Of a stretch of DNA of 40,764 nt, positions 1 through 10,371 are shown piece by piece. The translations under genes and the position numbers were made by a program. The first letter of the stretch is position 1. Each line of letters starts with the position of its first letter. Below the pieces are notes generated by a model, which saw only the letters and a list, made by a program, of their open reading frames with translations, was not told the DNA's origin and did not search any database. Origin of the DNA: Limnohabitans sp. DM1 (lineage in GTDB: Bacteria > Pseudomonadota > Gammaproteobacteria > Burkholderiales > Burkholderiaceae_C); assembly GCF_001269385.1 (NCBI RefSeq), contig NZ_CXOO01000013.1:1-40764 (forward strand). The letters are read 5' to 3'.

Positions 1-346
1 ACAAAGAGCAGTTGCGTGAGATCCTTGATCGAAAGCAGATCAACGTTGTGCGAACCATGCTGGATCACTGGTGCACATGCGTGATGCGCTCCAAGGTCGA
101 ACCGATGAAGGACGTTGCCAAGATGATCCGCGCTCATATGGAAGGCATCGTGGCCTGGGCGCAGACACGCCAGACCAACGGATTCCTCGAAGCCATCAAC
201 GGTTTGTTCCAGGCATCCAAGCGTCGTGCGCGTGGGTTTACGCGAATCACAACGATCAAGACTGTCATCTTCTTGATCGCCGGGAGACTCGACTTCCACG
301 CTATCAATCCTCATGCTGGGCAACCCACTTGAAATTCATCAGAGCC
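1..346 (+). mobile_element. 3' end of an ISL3-family insertion sequence, cut by the window edge
   Basis: The window opens inside an insertion sequence. Its transposase frame ends at 332. Fourteen bases later the sequence ends in AGAGCC (341-346), which read on the other strand begins GGCTCT. The complete ISL3 element at 36639-38134 has the same terminal hexamer at both ends. PHA synthase homology resumes directly afterwards (KGES from 349). I therefore place the right end at about 346. The left end and the target duplication lie outside the window. Confidence 0.7.
3..332 (+). CDS. ISL3-family transposase, C-terminal fragment (5' end outside window)
   Basis: This is the last 109 codons of a DDE transposase. 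The frame is open from base 3, so the gene starts upstream of the window. The block FLEAINGLFQASKRRARGF carries the presumed catalytic Glu and matches the equivalent block (YVEAMNGLLQQAKRAARGF) of the complete ISL3 transposase at 36670-37992. The two C-termini differ strongly after that block, so these are different elements of one family. The stop codon lies 14 bases inside the proposed IS end. The gene overlaps the first codons of the phaC open frame, which is a by-product of the insertion. Confidence 0.75.
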   Translation, partial: KEQLREILDRKQINVVRTMLDHWCTCVMRSKVEPMKDVAKMIRAHMEGIVAWAQTRQTNGFLEAINGLFQASKRRARGFTRITTIKTVIFLIAGRLDFHAINPHAGQPT

Positions 347-1590
347 CAAAAGGTGAAAGCATTGCCAAAGGCGTCAAGAACTTGATGCACGACATGCAGC
401 AAGGCCACGTCTCGATGACCGACGAGAGCCTGTTTGAAGTGGGCAAAAACGTGGCCACCACCGAAGGTGCGGTGGTGTTCGAGAACGAATTTTTCCAGCT
501 GATCGAATACAAGCCGCTCACCACCAAGGTCTATGAAAAGCCGTTTTTGCTGGTGCCCCCTTGCATCAACAAGTTCTACATCCTCGATCTGCAGCCCGAA
601 AACTCGCTGATTCGCTATGCGGTCAGCCAAGGCCACCGCACTTTTGTGGTGAGCTGGCGCAACCCTGACGAGTCCATGGCCCAAAAGACCTGGGACGACT
701 ACATCGAGCACGCCGCCATCGAGGCCATCCACACGGTGCAGGCCATCACCGGTGCACCCAAGATCAACGCCCTGGGTTTTTGTGTGGGCGGCACCATTTT
801 GTCCACCGCCCTGGCCGTGTTGGCGGCGCGTGGCGACAAGCCGGTGGCCAGCGCCACCTTCCTCACCACCCTGATCAACTTCACCGACACCGGCATTCTG
901 GACGTGTTCATCGACGAGAACTTCGTCAAGTTCCGTGAGCAGCAAATGGGCCAAGGCGGCTTGCTCAAAGGTCAGGACCTGGCCTCCACTTTCAGCTTTT
1001 TGCGCCCTAACGACTTGGTCTGGAACTATGTGGTGGGCAACTACCTCAAGGGCGAGACACCTCCGCCGTTTGACCTGCTCTACTGGAACAGCGACTCGAC
1101 CAACTTGCCCGGGCCCTTTTACGCTTGGTACCTGCGCAACACCTATCTGGAAAACAACCTCGTCCAACCCGGCAAAGTCACCGTGTGCGGCGAGCCCATC
1201 GATCTGGGCAAGGTCGACATGCCGGTCTACATCTACGGCTCACGCGAAGACCACATCGTGCCGATTGGCGGGGCTTATGCCAGCACGCAAGTGCTGCCGG
1301 GCAAAAAGCGTTTTGTGATGGGGGCCTCGGGTCACATTGCGGGCGTGATCAACCCGCCCGCAGCGAAAAAGCGCAGCCATTGGCTGAGCGAGGGCACCAA
1401 GTTCCCAGCCGATGTGAACCACTGGATCGCCAGCGCCAAAGAGGTGCCGGGCAGCTGGTGGACCGATTGGTCGGATTGGCTCAAGGGCCATGCGGGCAAG
1501 CAAATTGCCGCGCCCAAGACCTACGGCAAAGGCACCAAATTCAAAGCCATCGAAGCGGCCCCCGGTCGCTACGTCAAAGCCAAGGCCTGA
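313..1590 (+). CDS. phaC: class I poly(3-hydroxyalkanoate) synthase PhaC, N-terminally truncated by IS insertion
   Basis: PhaC polymerises (R)-3-hydroxyacyl-CoA into polyhydroxyalkanoate at the granule surface. The open frame gives 425 residues against about 590 for the Cupriavidus necator enzyme, and about 160 N-terminal residues are missing. The catalytic half is complete: lipase-like box GFCVGG with Cys157, Asp313 in SREDHIVP, and His341 in GASGHIAGV. These correspond to Cys319, Asp480 and His508 of C. necator. The C-terminus ends in the typical GRYVKAKA. The ATG at 313 lies inside the upstream IS, and true PhaC homology starts only near 349. The 5' part of the gene is presumably on the far side of the IS, outside the window. 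The N-terminal domain supports dimerisation and granule binding in known synthases, so this copy is probably inactive or weak. It would be better called a pseudogene if no promoter reads into it. Confidence 0.85.
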   Translation: MLGNPLEIHQSPKGESIAKGVKNLMHDMQQGHVSMTDESLFEVGKNVATTEGAVVFENEFFQLIEYKPLTTKVYEKPFLLVPPCINKFYILDLQPENSLIRYAVSQGHRTFVVSWRNPDESMAQKTWDDYIEHAAIEAIHTVQAITGAPKINALGFCVGGTILSTALAVLAARGDKPVASATFLTTLINFTDTGILDVFIDENFVKFREQQMGQGGLLKGQDLASTFSFLRPNDLVWNYVVGNYLKGETPPPFDLLYWNSDSTNLPGPFYAWYLRNTYLENNLVQPGKVTVCGEPIDLGKVDMPVYIYGSREDHIVPIGGAYASTQVLPGKKRFVMGASGHIAGVINPPAAKKRSHWLSEGTKFPADVNHWIASAKEVPGSWWTDWSDWLKGHAGKQIAAPKTYGKGTKFKAIEAAPGRYVKAKA

Positions 1591-1614
1591 TTCGTTTTTT
1601 TATTGGAGACAAAC

Positions 1615-2796
1615 ATGGAAGACATCGTCATCGTTGCAGCCGCACGCACCGCCGTGGGCAAATTTGGCGGCACGCTCGCCAAAACCCCGGCCACCGAGCT
1701 GGGCAGCATCGTCATCAAGGGTTTGCTCGAACGCAGCGGCTTGCCTGTGGACGCCATCGGTGAAGTCATCATGGGCCAGGTGCTGGCTGCTGGCGTGGGC
1801 CAGAACCCTGCACGCCAAGCGATGATGAAAGCCGGTGTGGCCAAGGAAACCCCTGCGCTGACCATTAACGCCGTGTGCGGTTCGGGCCTCAAGGCCGTGA
1901 TGCTGGCGGCGCAAGCCGTGGCTTGGGGTGACAGCGAGATCGTCATCGCCGGTGGTCAGGAAAACATGAGCGCCAGCCCGCATGTGTTGAACGGCAGCCG
2001 CGACGGCCAGCGCATGGGCGACTGGAAGATGACCGACACCATGATCGTGGACGGCCTGTGGGACGTGTACAACCAGTACCACATGGGCATCACCGCCGAA
2101 AACGTGGCCAAGGCCCACGGCATCACCCGCGACATGCAAGACGCCCTGGCCGCAGGCAGCCAGCGCAAAGCCGCTGCCGCGCAAGACGCGGGCAAGTTCA
2201 AGGACGAAATCGTTGACGTGCTGACCCCCCAGCGCAAGGGCGACGCCCTGGTGTTCAACACCGACGAGTTCATCAACAAGAAAACCACGGTGGAAGTCTT
2301 GGCTGGCCTGCGCCCTGCCTTTGACAAGACCGGCAGCGTGACCGCAGGTAACGCCTCGGGCATCAACGACGGCGCAGCCGCCGTGATGGTCATGTCAGCC
2401 AAGAAGGCTGCCGCCTTGGGCCTCAAGCCCCTGGCCCGCATTGCCGCTTTTGGTACCAGTGGCCTGGACCCGGCCACCATGGGCATGGGCCCCGTGCCTG
2501 CTTCGCAAAAGGCACTGGCCCGCGCCGGCTGGAAAGCCCAGGACGTGGACCTGTTCGAACTCAACGAAGCCTTTGCCGCACAAGCCTGCGCCGTGAACCA
2601 GGCGCTCGACATCGATCCGGCCAAGGTCAACGTCAACGGTGGCGCGATCGCGATTGGCCACCCCATCGGCGCGTCAGGTTGCCGCATTTTGGTGACCCTG
2701 CTGCATGAAATGCAGCGCACCCAAGCCAACAAAGGCTTGGCCGCGCTGTGCATTGGCGGCGGCATGGGCGTGTCGCTGGCCATCGAACGCGTTTAA
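1615..2796 (+). CDS. phaA: acetyl-CoA acetyltransferase (beta-ketothiolase) PhaA
   Basis: PhaA condenses two acetyl-CoA into acetoacetyl-CoA, the first step of PHB synthesis. The protein has 393 residues, the usual length for a biosynthetic thiolase. The nucleophile Cys88 sits in NAVCGSGLKA, His349 in GGAIAIGHPIGASGCR, and the second cysteine Cys379 in CIGGGMG. I chose ATG 1615 over the upstream TTG because GGAG lies 6 bases before it and the protein then starts MEDIVIVAAARTAVGKF, as in the family. It lies 24 bases after phaC and ahead of phaB, the standard phaCAB order. With the phaC promoter cut off by the IS, expression of phaA and phaB may depend on an IS-derived or internal promoter. Confidence 0.95.
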   Translation: MEDIVIVAAARTAVGKFGGTLAKTPATELGSIVIKGLLERSGLPVDAIGEVIMGQVLAAGVGQNPARQAMMKAGVAKETPALTINAVCGSGLKAVMLAAQAVAWGDSEIVIAGGQENMSASPHVLNGSRDGQRMGDWKMTDTMIVDGLWDVYNQYHMGITAENVAKAHGITRDMQDALAAGSQRKAAAAQDAGKFKDEIVDVLTPQRKGDALVFNTDEFINKKTTVEVLAGLRPAFDKTGSVTAGNASGINDGAAAVMVMSAKKAAALGLKPLARIAAFGTSGLDPATMGMGPVPASQKALARAGWKAQDVDLFELNEAFAAQACAVNQALDIDPAKVNVNGGAIAIGHPIGASGCRILVTLLHEMQRTQANKGLAALCIGGGMGVSLAIERV

Positions 2797-2916
2797 CCCA
2801 ACCCCGCTGCTCAAACTGAGTGAATCGGCGCACTGTCCAGTTGTATAAGGGCAGCCGATCATGCGGGTTTGAGCGGTTTTCCACGATCTCAACACACTCA
2901 TCACCAGGAGACAATC

Positions 2917-3654
2917 ATGAGTCAAAAAGTAGCGTACGTCACAGGTGGCATGGGCGGTATCGGTACCGCCATCTGCCAGCGCCTTCACCAAGAAGGCTTC
3001 AAGGTCATCGCAGGTTGCGGCCCCACCCGTGACTTCAACAAATGGCTGGACGAGCAAAAGGCACTGGGCTTTACCTTCTACGCCTCGGTGGGTAACGTGG
3101 GTGACTGGGATTCCACCGTGGAAGCTTTCACCAAGGCCAAAGCCGAGCACGGCAGCATCGATGTCTTGGTCAACAACGCCGGCATCACCAAGGACCGCAT
3201 GTTCCTGAAGATGACGCGTGAAGACTGGCAAGCCGTGATGAACACCAACCTGGACTCCATGTTCAACGTGACCAAGCAAGTGGTCGCCGACATGGTCGAA
3301 AAAGGCTGGGGCCGCATCATCAACATCAGCTCGGTCAACGGCGAGAAAGGCCAGGCCGGTCAGACCAACTACTCGGCTGCCAAAGCCGGTATGCACGGTT
3401 TCTCGATGGCCTTGGCTCAAGAGCTGGCCACCAAAGGTGTGACAGTCAACACCGTGTCGCCTGGCTACATCGGCACCGACATGGTCAACGCCATTCGTCC
3501 TGATGTGCTGGAAAAGATCGTCGCGACGGTGCCCGTCAAGCGCTTGGGCAAGCCCAGCGAGATCGCGTCCATCATCGCCTGGATGGCCAGCGAAGATGGT
3601 GGCTACACCACCGGTGCTGACTTCGCCGTCAACGGCGGTTTGCACATGGGCTGA
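2917..3654 (+). CDS. phaB: acetoacetyl-CoA reductase PhaB
   Basis: PhaB is an NADPH-dependent short-chain dehydrogenase that reduces acetoacetyl-CoA to (R)-3-hydroxybutyryl-CoA, the PhaC substrate. The protein has 245 residues. The dinucleotide motif TGGMGGIG is at residues 9-16, NNAG follows in the middle, and the catalytic Ser139, Tyr152 and Lys156 lie in ISSVNGEKGQAGQTNYSAAK. ATG 2917 has AGGAG at 2906-2910. A 120-base gap separates it from phaA, and a TATAAG at 2844 could be part of a weak internal promoter, which I cannot prove. A strong hairpin terminator follows directly. Confidence 0.95.
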   Translation: MSQKVAYVTGGMGGIGTAICQRLHQEGFKVIAGCGPTRDFNKWLDEQKALGFTFYASVGNVGDWDSTVEAFTKAKAEHGSIDVLVNNAGITKDRMFLKMTREDWQAVMNTNLDSMFNVTKQVVADMVEKGWGRIINISSVNGEKGQAGQTNYSAAKAGMHGFSMALAQELATKGVTVNTVSPGYIGTDMVNAIRPDVLEKIVATVPVKRLGKPSEIASIIAWMASEDGGYTTGADFAVNGGLHMG

Positions 3655-3673
3655 TGCGCAAGCAGTACCCACA

Positions 3674-3700
3674 AAAAAACCCGCCTCTGCGGGTTTTTTT
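3674..3700. terminator. bidirectional rho-independent terminator between phaB and the SPFH gene
   Basis: The arms ACCCGC and GCGGGT enclose the loop CTCT. An A run precedes them and a run of seven T follows. Because both sides carry the run, the structure can stop transcription from phaB (plus strand) and from the convergent SPFH gene (minus strand). Confidence 0.9.
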
Positions 3701-3717
3701 GCGTCTGCAGGGTCGCT

Positions 3718-4635
3718 TTAACCCGCTTGTTTGCCCGTGCTCACCATCTGCATGGCCGATGCGATCAGGCCCGACACCTCGGTCATGTTGCCCGGCACGA
3801 TCAGCGTGGTCTTGGCGTCTTGCGCCACTTTGGCGTAGGCCTGTACTGCTTGCTCGGCCACCTTGAGTTGCACAGCTTGTTCGCCTCCGGGCTGGCGGAT
3901 GGCGGTGGCAATCCGCTCAATCGCTTGGGCTGTGGCATTGGCCATTTCGGTGATGGCGGCCGCATCGCCCTGGGCTTTGTTGATGGCGGCTTGTTTTTCG
4001 CCCTCTGAGCGGGCAATGAAGGCCTCGCGCTCGCCCGTGGCGATGTTGATCTGCTCCTGACGGCGACCTTCGGAGGCGGCGATCAGCGCGCGCTTTTCGC
4101 GCTCGGCCGTGATTTGCGACTGCATGGCCAACAAAATTTCTTTGGGCGGCGTCAGGTCCTTGATCTCGTAGCGCAGCACCTTCACGCCCCAGTTGAGCGC
4201 CGCTTCGTCGATGGCGGCCACCACCTGCGCGTTGATGATGTCGCGCTCTTCAAAGGTCTTGTCCAGTTCCAGCTTGCCGATCACGCTGCGCAAGCTGGTT
4301 TGCGCCAATTGGGTCACGGCCACGATGTAGTTGGACGATCCGTAACTGGCCAGCTTGGGGTCGGTGACTTGAAAGTACAAAATGCCGTCGACCTGCAGCT
4401 GCGTGTTGTCGCGCGTGATGCAAATCTGGCTGGGCACGTCGAGCGGGATTTCTTTCAGGCTGTGTTTCTGGATCACGTTGTCCACAAAGGGCACCACAAA
4501 GTTCAGGCCCGGGGCCAGGCTGGCGTGGAATTTGCCCAGCCTTTCGACCACCCAGGCCTCTTGTTGGGGCACGACCTTGACGGTCTTGACGATGAACAGG
4601 ATCGCGATGATCACGAGGACGGCTGCGACTTCCAT
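3718..4635 (-). CDS. qmcA: SPFH/Band 7 membrane protein (QmcA/stomatin-like)
   Basis: This is a 305-residue SPFH-domain protein, a family that forms large membrane-anchored oligomers in microdomains. Residues 1-20 are one hydrophobic N-terminal anchor (VAAVLVIIAILFIV). The Band 7 domain follows (about 20-190, with VVPQQEAWVVERLGKF and the conserved ERE/NAQVV region), then an Ala/Glu-rich coiled coil (about 190-260). GGGAG precedes the ATG. Length and gene pairing fit the QmcA/paraslipin group. The NfeD-like gene lies 36 bases upstream on the same strand, a partnership typical of SPFH proteins. The biological substrate is unknown, and the gene symbol is by family likeness only. Confidence 0.88.
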   Translation of the reverse strand: MEVAAVLVIIAILFIVKTVKVVPQQEAWVVERLGKFHASLAPGLNFVVPFVDNVIQKHSLKEIPLDVPSQICITRDNTQLQVDGILYFQVTDPKLASYGSSNYIVAVTQLAQTSLRSVIGKLELDKTFEERDIINAQVVAAIDEAALNWGVKVLRYEIKDLTPPKEILLAMQSQITAEREKRALIAASEGRRQEQINIATGEREAFIARSEGEKQAAINKAQGDAAAITEMANATAQAIERIATAIRQPGGEQAVQLKVAEQAVQAYAKVAQDAKTTLIVPGNMTEVSGLIASAMQMVSTGKQAG

Positions 4636-4671
4636 GGTTTTTCTCCCTTTTCGGTGTTGCGAGCGGTGTGC

Positions 4672-5091
4672 TCAGATTTTCTCGAGGACCAAGCGGTTGC
4701 CCGCCATGGCCTGAATGCGGTAAACGCCCGGCGTGGCGGTTTGGCCTGGGGCCAGCACCGCGGTCCAAGAAGCGCCCCGGTGTTTGACTTGAGCGGTGCC
4801 TTGGGCATCCCAGGCATCGACCTGCACCGTGGCGCCCAAGTCCAGATGTTGGTCCTGGGCTTCTTGGGGCGTGGTGGTCTGGCGCTTGCGCCATTGGCCC
4901 AGCAGCACAGCCCCCAAGCCGCCGACGATGGCCGCAGCCACCAGTTGGGTACTCAGGCCATAACCGGCCAACGCGGCCAGCGCCGCCGCCACAGACCCCA
5001 GGCTCAGCATCAGGAGGTAAAAAGTGCCCGTCACCAACTCCAGTGCCACCAGCACGCCGGTCAGCACCCACCACATCGTTGCATTGCTCAT
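4672..5091 (-). CDS. NfeD-family membrane protein
   Basis: This 139-residue protein has about three hydrophobic segments in residues 5-65 and a soluble C-terminal part (about 75-139: LDLGATVQVDAWDAQGTAQVKHRGASW) that fits the OB-fold of NfeD. Short NfeD proteins lack the ClpP-like protease domain and work with SPFH proteins in membrane organisation. The frame is open further upstream to 5307, but the start at 5091 (MSNATMWW) has a near-perfect GGAGG directly before it, and the longer start would overlap dusA. It is the first gene of a two-gene operon with the SPFH gene. Confidence 0.85.
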   Translation of the reverse strand: MSNATMWWVLTGVLVALELVTGTFYLLMLSLGSVAAALAALAGYGLSTQLVAAAIVGGLGAVLLGQWRKRQTTTPQEAQDQHLDLGATVQVDAWDAQGTAQVKHRGASWTAVLAPGQTATPGVYRIQAMAGNRLVLEKI

Positions 5092-5203
5092 TTCGCCTCC
5101 TTCAGCTTGTCCCCTGTATTGTCGGGCTTGAACTTCTGTCTTTATACGCTGCCCACCCAGAGCTCGGGCCAAGTCCGCCACAAGCCAAGGATAATCAGCC
5201 CCC

Positions 5204-6205
5204 ATGCATTTCCCCGAACCCCAACGCTGGCGCTTGTCGGTCGCCCCCATGATGGATTGGACTGACCGGCATTGCCGGTTTTTCCACCGCCTGCTGACCC
5301 GCCACACCTTGTTCTACACCGAGATGGTGACCACCGGTGCACTGCGCCACGGCAGTGTGCAGCGGCACCTGCGCTTCAACGCCGAAGAGCACCCCGTGGC
5401 CCTGCAACTGGGCGGCAGCGACGCCGCCGATTTGGCCCACGCAGCCAAGTTGGGGCAGGAGTGGGGCTACGACGAGATCAACCTCAACTGCGGCTGCCCC
5501 AGTGACCGTGTGCAGCGCGGTGCATTTGGTGCTTGCCTGATGAACGAGCCGCGCACCGTGGCCGATGGCGTGAAAGCCATGCTGGACGTGGTGGATGTGC
5601 CGGTCACGGTGAAGCACCGCATCGGCATTGACCGCATCGAAAGCTACGACTTTGTGCGCGACTTTGTGGGCACGGTGAGCGATGCCGGTTGCAAAGTCTT
5701 CATCGTGCACGCCCGCAATGCCTGGCTCGATGGCCTCTCTCCAAAGGAAAACCGCGAGATTCCGCCGCTGCGTTACGAGCTGGCCTACCAACTCAAAAAA
5801 GACTTTCCGGGGCTGCTGATCGCCGTGAACGGCGGCATCAAGACCAACGAAGAAATTGCCCTGCATTTGCAGCAAGCCGATGGTGTGATGGTCGGGCGCG
5901 AGGCGTACTACAACCCTTGGCTGTTGGGCAGCTGGGACGGCGCGTTTTATGGCGATGCCCACGAAGTGCCCAGCCGGGAAGCGGTCGAAGAGGCCATGGT
6001 GACCTATATGGAACGCGCATTTGCCGAAGACGGCTGCCCTTGGTATGCGATCGCGCGGCACATGTTGGGCCTGTACCACGGGCAGCGCGGCGGGCGTTTG
6101 TGGCGACAGGTCTGGAGTGACCACAAACTCAAACCCTTGCCGCCGCGTGAAGTCTGGGCTTTGGCCCGTGCGGCACTGGCGCGCGGCGCGGTGGTGACCG
6201 ACTGA
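5204..6205 (+). CDS. dusA: tRNA-dihydrouridine(20/20a) synthase DusA
   Basis: DusA is an FMN enzyme that reduces uridine to dihydrouridine in the D-loop of tRNAs. The protein has 333 residues. It starts RLSVAPMMDWTDRHCR, the family's FMN-binding N-terminus. NLNCGCPSDRVQRGAFGACLM includes Cys111, the expected catalytic proton donor. VKHRIGID, VHARNAWL and VNGGI follow in the TIM-barrel order of the family. The long N-terminal signature and C-terminal helical region place it in DusA rather than DusB or DusC. It is divergent from the nfeD-SPFH pair, and the 112-base space between them must hold both promoters. Confidence 0.95.
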   Translation: MHFPEPQRWRLSVAPMMDWTDRHCRFFHRLLTRHTLFYTEMVTTGALRHGSVQRHLRFNAEEHPVALQLGGSDAADLAHAAKLGQEWGYDEINLNCGCPSDRVQRGAFGACLMNEPRTVADGVKAMLDVVDVPVTVKHRIGIDRIESYDFVRDFVGTVSDAGCKVFIVHARNAWLDGLSPKENREIPPLRYELAYQLKKDFPGLLIAVNGGIKTNEEIALHLQQADGVMVGREAYYNPWLLGSWDGAFYGDAHEVPSREAVEEAMVTYMERAFAEDGCPWYAIARHMLGLYHGQRGGRLWRQVWSDHKLKPLPPREVWALARAALARGAVVTD

Positions 6206-6315
6206 GGGGCTTTTTGGCAAGCGCCTGGATAGACGGTCATCTCTCATCCGGAATCCAGTCGTAGATTCGATGGCAAGATGGTGCACTCTGCTTATTCACC
6301 ATTTGAGCCGATCCG

Positions 6316-6939
6316 ATGTACATCCCTGCCCATTTCCTCATCAAGAATCCGCAAGACATCCACACCATCATCCAGGAACACCCGCTCGGTGCCCTTGTCA
6401 CGCTGGGGCCGCAAGGGCTGGATGCCAACCACATTCCCTTTGAGTTTGATCCCAGTCACGGGGCGCATGGACTGCTGACAGCGCATGTTGCGCGGGCCAA
6501 CCCTGTGTGGCAGCAATGCCAGGATGGCGCGGATGTACTGGTGATTTTTCGCGGCAACGAGAGCTACATCTCGCCCAACTGGTATCCGAGCAAACACGAA
6601 ACCCACAGGCAGGTGCCCACCTGGAACTACGAAGTTGTGCATGTCCATGGCCGGCTGACGGTGATGGACGAGGAAAAGTTCGTCCGTGGCGTTGTGGCGC
6701 GGCTGACCCGTGAACATGAGGCTTCCGAGCCTCGGCCCTGGAAAATGGGCGATTCGCCGCCCGAATACATTGCCCAAATGCTCAAGGCGGTGGTTGGCAT
6801 TCAGGTGGAGATCCAGCGCATCGAGGCCAAGGCCAAGCTCAGCCAAAACCGTGAGGCGCGGGATCGCCTGAACGCCGCTGAGACCCTGCTTGCCAAGGGT
6901 GCAGAAGGTTTGGGCAAAGCGATGCGGGAGGCGGGCTGA
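6316..6939 (+). CDS. PaiB-like FMN-binding negative transcriptional regulator
   Basis: This 207-residue protein of the PaiB/FMN-binding split-barrel family begins MYIPAHFLIKNPQDIHTIIQEHPLGALVT. It contains the characteristic block SYISPNWYPSKHETHRQVPTWNYEVVHVHG (about residues 92-120). In Bacillus, PaiB was linked to repression of sporulation and protease genes. In proteobacteria the role is unclear, and members may be flavin enzymes or sensors. It stands alone, convergent with the GntR gene. A short inverted repeat (ATGGTG 6278-6283, CACCAT 6297-6302) precedes the start, and its meaning is unknown. Confidence 0.85.
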   Translation: MYIPAHFLIKNPQDIHTIIQEHPLGALVTLGPQGLDANHIPFEFDPSHGAHGLLTAHVARANPVWQQCQDGADVLVIFRGNESYISPNWYPSKHETHRQVPTWNYEVVHVHGRLTVMDEEKFVRGVVARLTREHEASEPRPWKMGDSPPEYIAQMLKAVVGIQVEIQRIEAKAKLSQNREARDRLNAAETLLAKGAEGLGKAMREAG

Positions 6940-6987
6940 TCTTCCGTCAAAGACCCAGACTGTTGAGGCCTGGTGGATGTTGATCGC

Positions 6988-7623
6988 TTATTGAGCGGCC
7001 TGCAGGCCGTTCATGAAGTGCGCGGACATGCGCTCGGCCGCCTGCTCGGGCTGGCGTTCGATCAGGGCCTGCACGATGGCGCGGTGCTCGGCCAAGGACT
7101 GCTCAATGCGGCCCTCTTTGAACAGTGAACTGTGGCGGTTGAGCTTCATCACCTTGCGCAGGTCGGCCACCATTTGGTCGCGCCAGCGGTTGTCGGCCAA
7201 CTCCAGCAGCAGCATGTGAAAGGCTTCGTTGATTTCGAAAAAGCGGTCCCGGTCGTGGGTGGCTTTTTCCAGGTCCGCGTGCAAAGCGCTGATCTGCGCC
7301 ATCTGCTCGGTGCTGGCGTTTTGCGCCACCACGCGGGCCGCGTCCGATTCGAGCAAGGCCAGCAGGTGGTAGACGTCGCGCAGGTCTTTCTCACTCACTT
7401 CGGTCACATAAGCGCCCCGGCGCACCTTCATGGTCACCAGGCCTTCGGCCGCCAGCACCTTCAACGCTTCGCGCAAAGGCGTGCGGCTGATGCCCAGGGC
7501 CTCGGCAATGCGCAGCTCGTCGATCCAGCTGCCTGGCTCCAGTTCGCGCGCAAAAATCCGCTGCCGCAACAGTTCGGCAACTTCTTCGTACAGGGCGCGG
7601 GGGGCGAGGGACAGGGCGGACAT
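6988..7623 (-). CDS. GntR-family transcriptional regulator, FadR/FCD subgroup
   Basis: This 211-residue regulator has an N-terminal winged helix-turn-helix (about residues 8-75; ELRIAEALGISRTPLREALKVLAAEGLV is the recognition region) and an all-helical FCD ligand domain (about 80-205). FCD regulators usually sense carboxylic acids or acyl-CoA-related metabolites. It is transcribed divergently from the methylmalonyl-CoA mutase operon across a 187-base region with a repeated 12-mer, so local control of propionate/methylmalonyl-CoA genes is the simplest inference. The ligand is not determinable from sequence. Confidence 0.9.
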   Translation of the reverse strand: MSALSLAPRALYEEVAELLRQRIFARELEPGSWIDELRIAEALGISRTPLREALKVLAAEGLVTMKVRRGAYVTEVSEKDLRDVYHLLALLESDAARVVAQNASTEQMAQISALHADLEKATHDRDRFFEINEAFHMLLLELADNRWRDQMVADLRKVMKLNRHSSLFKEGRIEQSLAEHRAIVQALIERQPEQAAERMSAHFMNGLQAAQ

Positions 7624-7690
7624 GGGCTGTTTTAGAGGGGATGCTGTTCGGGCTGGGCCGAACGGTATTTCAGGCGTTTCAGATGCTGAA

Positions 7691-7751
7691 TTGTAAGCCG
7701 GTTAAAATATTCTGCATCAATAATTATGAATCACGGTACTTGTAAGCCGGT
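7691..7751. promoter_or_regulatory. repeated 12-mer, candidate operator between gntR-type gene and mutase operon
   Basis: TTGTAAGCCGGT occurs twice on the same strand, at 7691-7702 and 7740-7751, with start points 49 bases apart. AT-rich sequence containing TAAAAT and TAATTATGAAT lies between, suitable for promoters in either direction. The spacing is close to five helical turns, so two bound dimers would lie on one face of the DNA. Assignment to the neighbouring GntR protein is inference. Confidence 0.4.
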
Positions 7752-7810
7752 AGGCAGCCCCGGGCAGCCAAAATCCGGTTCAGCCATTTTTGTCCCGAAA
7801 GCACAGCGCC

Positions 7811-9988
<2,178 letters not shown>

Positions 9989-9996
9989 TGTCTGTG

Positions 9997-10014
9997 ATAC
10001 AGTAATACGGTATT
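9997..10014. promoter_or_regulatory. short palindrome before the ribbon-helix-helix gene, candidate autoregulatory operator
   Basis: AATAC (10004-10008) and GTATT (10010-10014) form a palindrome with one central base. A further ATAC at 9997-10000 is in phase eight bases upstream. Ribbon-helix-helix antitoxins often bind repeated 4-6 base half-sites just ahead of their own gene. The site lies 25 bases before the start codon at 10039. Confidence 0.4.
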
Positions 10015-10038
10015 TCAAGCATCATCAAGGAGTCTGCC

Positions 10039-10371
10039 ATGGCTGTTTCCGTTCGATTGGAGCCTCTGCTCGAGAAAGAGCTGGAGCTGACTGCCAAACG
10101 CATGGGCGTGACCAAGTCACAGTTCATCGTTTCGGCGTTGGAGAGGGCATTGGGGCGCAAGAACCCTTATGACCTGTTGCTCAAGGTGCAAGCTGAGGTG
10201 CGGGAGCCTTTGCCCGAAAGTGGCGAACTGATCTCATCAACCAAGGCGGCCATTCGGTCCAAGCTCAAAACCAAAAGGGATGCCAATCAAGCCGATTGGC
10301 TGGCATACCAAGAAGCCAAAAAGCAGGGCAAAGTGTGGTCAGGCTCAGACCAGGAAACGGACGCGCCGTGA
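10039..10371 (+). CDS. ribbon-helix-helix antitoxin-like protein
   Basis: This 110-residue protein starts MAVSVRLEPLLEKELELTAKRMGVTKSQFIVSALERAL in the first 38 residues: a beta strand followed by two helices, the ribbon-helix-helix fold of CopG/VapB-type DNA-binding antitoxins. The charged C-terminal part (about 60-110) would wrap the toxin. AAGGAG lies 7 bases before ATG 10039. The stop codon overlaps the GTG start of the PIN-domain gene, so the two are translationally coupled. It sits 50 bases after the mutase gene, with its own candidate operator. Confidence 0.7.
   Translation: MAVSVRLEPLLEKELELTAKRMGVTKSQFIVSALERALGRKNPYDLLLKVQAEVREPLPESGELISSTKAAIRSKLKTKRDANQADWLAYQEAKKQGKVWSGSDQETDAP

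Noticed and set aside
4672..5307. Longer start for the NfeD-like gene giving 211 residues
   Set aside because: The extra N-terminus would overlap dusA and lacks any family resemblance, while the start at 5091 has an excellent ribosome-binding site.
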